Positions 1 through 5,199 of a DNA stretch of 6,377 bases are shown piece after piece. Position 1 is the first letter of the stretch; each line of letters starts with the position of its first letter. Under the pieces are notes generated by a model, which had not been told where the DNA came from, searched no databases, and saw only the letters and a program-made list of their open reading frames with translations. Origin of the DNA: JAUWZS01 sp964423085 (GTDB lineage Archaea; Aenigmatarchaeota; Aenigmatarchaeia; CG10238-14; SCSR01); assembly GCA_964423085.1 (NCBI GenBank), contig CAYRDB010000023.1:1-6377 (forward strand), given 5' to 3'. The translations under genes were made by a program, and so were the position numbers.

Positions 1-206
1 ATGTTCATCTTGTGACCTTGAAGGTACTTTGCCTCGGTCATTCCCGAGTTCATTTCCCTCTTAATCCTCAACAGCAGAGGCTCTAAAGACGAATCCCTGT
101 CACGGAGCAGCATGTTGTCCGCAAAATTGGACCTGAATTTCCTGTCGAACATCTGCTGGGTGACCATGCACACTGCCATCGGTTCCATCTCCTGCATAGT
201 TATCAT
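1..206 (-). CDS. Hypothetical protein, N-terminal part only (68 codons visible, runs off the left edge)
   Basis: The frame is open without a stop from an ATG at 206-204 to the window edge, giving 68 complete codons plus two bases. I chose this ATG because it follows the AT-rich intergenic region and has a purine-rich GGTGGG stretch four bases upstream; a second in-frame ATG lies at 197-195. The visible protein begins MITMQEMEPMAVCMVTQQMF and continues into a charged region rich in Arg, Asp, Leu and Lys (residues 21-51). It is unusually rich in methionine: 10 of 68 residues, six of them within the first 19. No signal peptide, membrane segment or catalytic motif is visible, and I do not recognise the family. 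The gene is divergent from aIF5B. That it is real is inferred from the uninterrupted frame, a ribosome-site-like sequence and the position beside a divergent promoter region. Confidence 0.6.
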   Translation of the reverse strand, partial: MITMQEMEPMAVCMVTQQMFDRKFRSNFADNMLLRDRDSSLEPLLLRIKREMNSGMTEAKYLQGHKMN

Positions 207-216
207 TTCTCCCACC
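207..216 (-). promoter_or_regulatory. Possible ribosome-binding site of the left-edge hypothetical gene
   Basis: On the minus strand GGTGGGAGAA directly precedes the ATG at 206. The GGTG/GGGAG core resembles part of the archaeal Shine-Dalgarno consensus (GGAGGTGAT), but its spacing to the ATG is short. It supports the ATG at 206; the ATG at 197 would have a spacing of 13 bases. Confidence 0.4.
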
Positions 217-227
217 AATTACCACTA

Positions 228-251
228 CTTAATTTATTATACTTAAAATTG
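228..251 (-). promoter_or_regulatory. Candidate TATA region for the left-edge hypothetical gene
   Basis: The minus strand reads AATTTTAAG followed by TATAATAAATTAAG. A box centred near 247 would start a transcript near 220, giving a short leader that contains the GGTGGG element. A box centred near 234 would give an essentially leaderless transcript. It shares the same AT-rich core as the plus-strand promoter. The call rests on AT-richness and spacing only. Confidence 0.35.
233..249 (+). promoter_or_regulatory. Candidate TATA region for aIF5B
   Basis: The AT-rich stretch TTTATTATACTTAAAAT lies 46-62 bases before the chosen ATG at 295. With the usual archaeal distance of about 25 bases from box to start site, transcription would begin near 266-272, giving a leader of some 23-29 bases. 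A weak purine-rich GAGTGGT at 284-290 is the only ribosome-site-like sequence in that leader. The rest of 207-294 shows nothing else recognisable. Confidence 0.4.
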
Positions 252-294
252 ATTACTTTATCGTAAGTTGAAGACAATATTCCGAGTGGTCGGT

Positions 295-2016
295 ATGGAT
301 AAGATACGCCAGCCCATTGTGGCTGTTCTGGGTCATGTAGACCATGGAAAGACCTTGCTGCTGGACAGCATAAGAGGCACTACAGTACAGCACGGAGAGG
401 CGGGCGGCATAACGCAGCATGTCGGAGCTAGCCACATACCAATAGGCACTATAAAGGACATATGCGGACCTCTCATGAAAAGGCTTAAGACCGATATAAC
501 AATACCCGGACTTCTTTTCATAGACACACCCGGACACGAGGCATTTGTCACTCTAAGAAAAAGGGGAGGCTCGGTCGCCGACATTGCCGTGCTCGTAGTG
601 AACCTGAACATCGGGTTCCAGCCGCAGACCGAGGAGAGCCTGGCTTTCCTACGTGAGTTCAAGACGCCTTTCATAGTGGCTGCGACGCAGGTCGACTGCG
701 TGACCGGATGGAAACCAAACATGAAAAGTTCTATAACAGAAAGCGCCTCAAAGCAGATAGATAGCGCCAGAGCAGAGATGGATAGGAAATTGTATGACAT
801 AATAATCAGGCTGTCCGAGCTGGGATTCAATGCTGAGAGGTTCGACAAGATAGAAGACTTTACGAAGCAGGTGGCCATTGTTCCGTGCTCAGGGATGACA
901 GGAGAAGGGGTTCCCGAGCTTCTGATGATGATCACAGGTCTGGCTCAGCAGTTTCTGAAGAATAAGCTCGCGCTTTCTGATAAAGGAAGGGGAGTTGTAC
1001 TAGAGGTAAAGGAGTTAAAAGGCCTCGGGACCACGATAGACGTCATATTGTACGACGGTAGCATAAAAAGGGGGGACAGCATAGTCATCGGAGGTAAAGA
1101 CCCAATTATCACCAAGGTCAAAGCCCTGCTAAGGCCGAAGCCCCTAAAGGAGCTCAGGGTTGAAAAGCAGTTCGACAGTCTCGAGGAGGTGAACGCCGCA
1201 TCCGGAATAAAGATAGCCGCGCCAGGGCTTGAATCGGCTGTGGCCGGGTCTCCCATGATATGCGTGAGAGACAGCAGAGATATAGGAAAAATAAAAGACG
1301 AAGTGCAAAGGGATGTCGAACAGGTGGAATTCACAAGGGGTTTGGACGGACTGATAATAAAGGCAGACACTCTTGGCGGACTGGATGCGATGATAAAAAT
1401 AATGGGAGGAGAAAACATCCCTATAAGGAAAGCTGGAGTCGGAAAGGTGAACAAGCAGGACGTCACCGAGGCGCAAAACGTAAGGGATGACACCAGGAAG
1501 GCTATACTGGCTTTCAATGTCGACATTCTGGAAGATGCTGAGGAGCTTTCCAAAAACCTGGGGATAAAAGTTTTCCAGAGCAAAGTAATCTACAAAATAA
1601 TAGAGGACTACACAGAGTGGGTGCGCGACAGAAAGAACAGGGATATGCAAGCCAAGCTCGAGGCTGTGCCCAGGCCCGTAAAACTAAAGCTTATCAAGGG
1701 GTGTGTGTTTCACGCAAGCAATCCATGCGTGATTGGGGTAGAGATTTTGTCAGGGCATCTTAAAAAAGGAGCCAGACTTAGACGGGACAGCAAAATAATA
1801 GGCAAAGTCAAGGAGATACAGAAAGACAACAATCATGTGGACAGCGCAGACGCAGGCGACAAGGTCGCTATAAGCATGGACGATCCTGTGGTCGGAAGGC
1901 ATATTTTCGAAAACGACACTTTGGTATCCTATCTGACTCCAGACGACAAGAATATCCTCTTGGAAGTAAGCGAAAAGCTCAGCGCCAGCGAAAAGGAGCT
2001 TCTCAAAGAACTATAA
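295..2016 (+). CDS. infB: Translation initiation factor aIF5B (archaeal IF2/eIF5B-type GTPase)
   Basis: This ribosome-associated GTPase promotes subunit joining during initiation, as known for the aIF5B/eIF5B family. The 573-residue protein is complete. The G domain shows G1 GHVDHGKT (13-20), the G2 threonine in GGITQH (Thr40) and G3 DTPGHE (77-82, catalytic His81). G4 is TQVD (131-134) instead of the usual NKxD, and G5 is SGM (199-201) instead of SAK. Domain II begins near residue 231, domain III contains IIKADTLGGLDAM (354-366), and domain IV begins near 462 (VKLKLIKGCVF), followed by a short acidic and basic C-terminal helix. No bacterial-type N-terminal extension and no intein is present. 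ATG 295 was chosen because MDKIRQPIVAV matches the usual compact archaeal N-terminus; an in-frame TTG at 268 would add nine residues. The TAA stop directly abuts the stop of the convergent phosphoesterase gene. Confidence 0.97.
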   Translation: MDKIRQPIVAVLGHVDHGKTLLLDSIRGTTVQHGEAGGITQHVGASHIPIGTIKDICGPLMKRLKTDITIPGLLFIDTPGHEAFVTLRKRGGSVADIAVLVVNLNIGFQPQTEESLAFLREFKTPFIVAATQVDCVTGWKPNMKSSITESASKQIDSARAEMDRKLYDIIIRLSELGFNAERFDKIEDFTKQVAIVPCSGMTGEGVPELLMMITGLAQQFLKNKLALSDKGRGVVLEVKELKGLGTTIDVILYDGSIKRGDSIVIGGKDPIITKVKALLRPKPLKELRVEKQFDSLEEVNAASGIKIAAPGLESAVAGSPMICVRDSRDIGKIKDEVQRDVEQVEFTRGLDGLIIKADTLGGLDAMIKIMGGENIPIRKAGVGKVNKQDVTEAQNVRDDTRKAILAFNVDILEDAEELSKNLGIKVFQSKVIYKIIEDYTEWVRDRKNRDMQAKLEAVPRPVKLKLIKGCVFHASNPCVIGVEILSGHLKKGARLRRDSKIIGKVKEIQKDNNHVDSADAGDKVAISMDDPVVGRHIFENDTLVSYLTPDDKNILLEVSEKLSASEKELLKEL

Positions 2017-2784
2017 TCAAATTGCTTTCCTGATTCTCCCGATTTTACCTATGTGCGTTCCGTCCAAAAGGTAAGCGTCCGCTTTCTTGATGTCGAAAGT
2101 TCTGCTTGAAAGAAGAGGTCCCATTGAGTTGTTTTTGTTTGAATTAAGCGGCGAGCCTGTTATTATTGGGTTGAAAGGAGGCATTATTACAGTCTGTATT
2201 TTTCCTGAAGATTCTTCATTATACTTCTCCTTTATTTTTTTCATGGAAATCGCTCCCTTTACCCACACTTTTTCAACTGTTCTGAAGCCCAGGCTATCCA
2301 CAAACTCTACACTGGGATGTATGTGGGCTGTGAAAAGGTATTCGCATGCCATCAGCTCCTTGGCTGGCCAGGCATGTCCGTGGAAGAACCCGTAAGGCCC
2401 TATTGAGAAGCCGCGGCTTCCGTGAACCTGGATGTCAGTTGTCAAGCCGTCAATCATTGTGTCGTGGTTCCCCTTGGCTAGAATTGTCTCAGCCTTCTCG
2501 GAAACTGGCTCCAAAAACTTTGGTATCTCCTTTATTTCACGAAAAGTAATTCCAGGTATCTTGTGTTTCAGGTCACCGACTATTACCAGCTTGCTGGCTT
2601 TGGTCATTTTAAGAAGCGAAAGTACCTCGTCCCTCATCTTATCGGACTGCGGAGATATGGAAATCCCCTTATTGTAAAGTTCCTGCTCTATTCCGAGATG
2701 GATATCTGCTATAACCAACATCCTTCCATACTTCCTGTCCGCTATCAAAAGCGCAGGCTTGTCCTTTATGAACTGGATTGGCAT
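2017..2784 (-). CDS. SbcD/Mre11-related archaeal metallophosphoesterase
   Basis: This 255-residue protein belongs to the calcineurin-like metallophosphoesterases, best matching the archaeal family known as TIGR00024/COG1407, whose substrate is not established. Visible metal and catalytic motifs are ADIH (Asp27, His29), GDLKHK (Asp71), GNHD (105-108), FHGHAWP (His135, His137) and AHIHP (153-157), the last in place of the more usual GHxHP. The C-terminal half ends with MPPFNPIITG and LLDGTHIGKIGRIRK, typical of this family; between them lies an Asn/Lys-rich loop (PLNSNKNNSMG). ATG 2784 is the first possible start after an in-frame TGA, which is the stop of rad50. The gene sits 36 bases after rad50 on the same strand, so it could be part of the repair operon; no clear ribosome site precedes it. 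A DNA-end nuclease role is inferred from family relatedness and context only. Membership of the superfamily is certain; the function is not. Confidence 0.93.
   Translation of the reverse strand: MPIQFIKDKPALLIADRKYGRMLVIADIHLGIEQELYNKGISISPQSDKMRDEVLSLLKMTKASKLVIVGDLKHKIPGITFREIKEIPKFLEPVSEKAETILAKGNHDTMIDGLTTDIQVHGSRGFSIGPYGFFHGHAWPAKELMACEYLFTAHIHPSVEFVDSLGFRTVEKVWVKGAISMKKIKEKYNEESSGKIQTVIMPPFNPIITGSPLNSNKNNSMGPLLSSRTFDIKKADAYLLDGTHIGKIGRIRKAI
2129..2140 (+). terminator. Possible oligo-T termination site for aIF5B transcripts
   Basis: The plus strand reads TTGTTTTTGTTT about 115 bases past the aIF5B stop, inside the antisense of the phosphoesterase gene. A run of seven T follows at 2235-2241. 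Archaeal RNA polymerase terminates at oligo-T without needing a hairpin, and because the convergent genes leave no spacer, aIF5B transcripts must end within the opposite gene. The choice of site is inference. Confidence 0.25.
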
Positions 2785-2806
2785 GATAAAGAAATCGTTG
2801 AGACAC

Positions 2807-2814
2807 TTATTAAA
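2807..2814 (-). promoter_or_regulatory. Candidate TATA box for a leaderless phosphoesterase transcript
   Basis: In the 36-base gap after rad50 the minus strand carries TTTAATAA, centred about 26 bases before the ATG at 2784. That is the spacing expected when transcription starts at the first base of the start codon. No Shine-Dalgarno sequence is present in the gap, which fits a leaderless mRNA. The upstream flank is not a strong BRE, so the call is tentative. Confidence 0.35.
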
Positions 2815-2820
2815 CCATAA

Positions 2821-5199
2821 TCAGTTTATTTGAATAATTCTAGTCGCTTCGTTCTTCCCCTTGTCTCTTTCCATCCTGTACGCATTGCCAGTCACAGCCT
2901 CCTCGAAAACGTCGTCATGCGTGATTATGAAGCACTGATCTATGAACTCGCCTATGCTTTCCCTTAGCGTCCTTGACAGAACCTTAACCGAGTTTGAATC
3001 CAGATTGGCGGTCGGCTCGTCCAAGACAAGTATGCGCAGATGCGGAGCCAGAACAAGAGCGAACGCTATTCTCAATGCAAGGCATGCCATGCTCCTTTCT
3101 CCTCCGGACACAACTCCCTCAACGTTTATCCAGTTGGTCGCCCTTTCCTGAAGCTGAAGAACATAATCTCCCTCCTCTATGGCGAGCCTCACTCCGATAA
3201 AGTCCTCGTACGGGTATAGCGTTGGCCAGAGCTTTCCCATCGTGTAGTTGACAGCCTCTACGAACTCCTTTCTCAGCTCTACCTGCGTCTGCTTCAAAGC
3301 CTGAACAAAAATTTTCATTTCCTTTATCATAATTTCCATCCTCTCTATCGCCGCTTTCTCCTCCTCAGAATCCTTGAGGGCTTTTTCTTGCTCCTCCAAC
3401 CTGCAAGACTTTTCCTTTCGAATAGCGTCTGTGCTCTCAATCTTTGCTTCCAATTCCTTCACCCTGCCGACAGTGTTCCTGAGCCACTCTTCAACTTTAG
3501 AGCAGTCCTTTCCGGACATCTTTTTTTCCATTTCGTCCAAAAGCCCCGAGAGCTCGTCCCTTTTGGCAGACAGAGACTTTAATCTCTCTCTCCTTTCCTC
3601 GAACTCCTTCATCTGGCTAGACATTATTTCCAGCCTCCTTTTGCTGTCTTTCGCAGAAGACATCTCATTCTGCACTAGATCAATCTCCGATTTCATAGAA
3701 GCCAAATCGGCGGACAGCTTCTCGGCTATCTGGGAGCTCTCATTCAAAGCTTTCATAGAATTCTCAAGCTCCGACCTTGCAGAGTCCAAATCCCTTATCT
3801 CTGAAAGCATTTCGGACAGCTTCTTTGAAGCGGATTGGAGAGAATCTATGTCCTTTTCAGCGAGCTGCCTCCTGGACATTGCGTCCTGAATCATCATATC
3901 CAGCTTCTCGATGTCTTTCATCCTCTCAGAAATTATAATCTTCTTCCTTTCTTCGGAAAGCGGAGAGTCGCATATGGGGCACCTGCCTTCCACCGAGGAT
4001 ATCTTTTCCATGTTCTCGCTCAGCTCGGACATCCTCGCCCTCGAGGACTCTATCTCCAATATGATCTTATCGAGAAGGCTTTTCTTCTCAATCATCTGCC
4101 TGTCGACATCCTCGCCTGTCTTGTCCCTCAGATGCTCGAACTCGGACTTTATCATTAGCTTCTCGCTGACATCCTTTTCCAGCTTGGATATCCTTCCTCC
4201 TTTAAGGACTTCGATAATTGCTTTCGAATCAGAAAGCTTCCTCTGCATGTCGCTGTATTCCGACTGCTTGTTTTCCAGGAAAGACGCCATATCATCTATG
4301 CGCTTGGACAGCTCCTCCGCACTATTCTGATTATCAGAAATAGAACTTTCACCGATATCCTTGATAGCCGACTCCATTCTTTCAATCATGGAGCACGTCT
4401 CTTTTATCGCGCTCTCTATCGAGCTTTTCTCCATGCGTAGAGCCTCTGTCTCATTTCGAACCTTTGAGAGCTGGATTGATTCGGCTTCAAGCTCCGCCTT
4501 TCTGGACACAGAGTCTTCAAGTTCAGAAACAAGAGCCTTTTTAGAATTCTCCAAATCTGCGACTGATTTTTTCAGTTCGGATATAGATTTTCTTATTTCA
4601 GAGGGGTCCATGCGATCCACAGTGCCCTGCTTTCCAATCTTGACGTCCACAAGCTTGTTAGTCAATGAAACAGCGTTCGTCCTGGCCTGTTCGAATCTGT
4701 CTATCATTAGCAGTTCGTCTATCTTCTTCATCCTCTGCCCCTTTCCCATATTGAGGAAGTAGTCTATCGAATTCTGCTCCGAGTATATCGCCTTGCTGAA
4801 AAGCTCGTAGTTGACCTTAAGCACTTTCTCAACGCAGTCTGTCACGTTCTTGGTGCTCGGAGACTCTATAACTTTGCCGTTCTCGGAGAGCTCGGAAAAC
4901 GATGTGCCTCTCTCCCGCTCCACCATCCTTTTCACACAGTACTGGCTTCCGTTGATGGTAAACTGGACGCGCACCTCGGCAGAATCCTTCGTTTCCGGCT
5001 TTTTCATTATTATGTCATCCAGCTTAACCTTCCTTGTCTGGAGCGCGGGGAACGTGCCGAAGAAAGCGAAGCATATGGCGTCGAGTATGCTGGTCTTCCC
5101 GCTTCCGACTATTCCAACAAGGCCGTTGGTCCCTGATGTGAACTCCAGCTCAGAGTACTCGTGCGACTTCCAGTTATTCAAAACAACTTTGGTTATCAT
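2821..5199 (-). CDS. rad50: DNA double-strand break repair ATPase Rad50
   Basis: Rad50 is the SMC-like ATPase of the Mre11-Rad50 complex, which binds, tethers and processes DNA ends. The 792-residue protein is complete. It shows Walker A GIVGSGKTS (29-37), the Q-loop glutamine in YSEQN (Gln142), and two long coiled-coil arms (about 170-400 and 415-650) rich in Glu, Lys, Ser and Met. The zinc-hook motif CPIC lies between the arms (Cys407, Cys410). The C-terminal lobe carries the signature SGGERS (698-703), Walker B ILVLDEP (Asp727, Glu728) and the H-loop histidine (ITHD, His761). It is about 90 residues shorter than Pyrococcus furiosus Rad50, with the arms accounting for the difference, while the hook stays roughly central. 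The ATG overlaps the mre11 stop as ATGA, indicating translational coupling. No frameshift is seen. Confidence 0.97.
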   Translation of the reverse strand: MITKVVLNNWKSHEYSELEFTSGTNGLVGIVGSGKTSILDAICFAFFGTFPALQTRKVKLDDIIMKKPETKDSAEVRVQFTINGSQYCVKRMVERERGTSFSELSENGKVIESPSTKNVTDCVEKVLKVNYELFSKAIYSEQNSIDYFLNMGKGQRMKKIDELLMIDRFEQARTNAVSLTNKLVDVKIGKQGTVDRMDPSEIRKSISELKKSVADLENSKKALVSELEDSVSRKAELEAESIQLSKVRNETEALRMEKSSIESAIKETCSMIERMESAIKDIGESSISDNQNSAEELSKRIDDMASFLENKQSEYSDMQRKLSDSKAIIEVLKGGRISKLEKDVSEKLMIKSEFEHLRDKTGEDVDRQMIEKKSLLDKIILEIESSRARMSELSENMEKISSVEGRCPICDSPLSEERKKIIISERMKDIEKLDMMIQDAMSRRQLAEKDIDSLQSASKKLSEMLSEIRDLDSARSELENSMKALNESSQIAEKLSADLASMKSEIDLVQNEMSSAKDSKRRLEIMSSQMKEFEERRERLKSLSAKRDELSGLLDEMEKKMSGKDCSKVEEWLRNTVGRVKELEAKIESTDAIRKEKSCRLEEQEKALKDSEEEKAAIERMEIMIKEMKIFVQALKQTQVELRKEFVEAVNYTMGKLWPTLYPYEDFIGVRLAIEEGDYVLQLQERATNWINVEGVVSGGERSMACLALRIAFALVLAPHLRILVLDEPTANLDSNSVKVLSRTLRESIGEFIDQCFIITHDDVFEEAVTGNAYRMERDKGKNEATRIIQIN
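5196..5199 (-). other. ATGA stop/start overlap of mre11 and rad50
   Basis: On the minus strand the rad50 ATG (5199-5197) shares bases with the mre11 TGA (5198-5196). Such 4-base overlaps favour reinitiation by the same ribosome and equal output of the two subunits, which assemble into one complex. This fixes the rad50 start. Confidence 0.85.

Noticed and set aside
333..1650. Long open frames on the minus strand opposite aIF5B (up to about 210 codons)
   Set aside because: They lie entirely antisense to a gene with clear family motifs, have low-complexity Ser/Phe/Pro-rich translations and show no recognisable domain.
295..2016. Possible intein in aIF5B, as known from some archaea
   Set aside because: The G domain and domains II-IV run without an insertion, and the length of 573 residues leaves no room for one.
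2407..2420. Perfect 14-base palindrome GAAGCCGCGGCTTC
   Set aside because: It lies inside phosphoesterase codons, is not repeated elsewhere in the window, and a palindrome of this size is not unexpected by chance in 6 kb.
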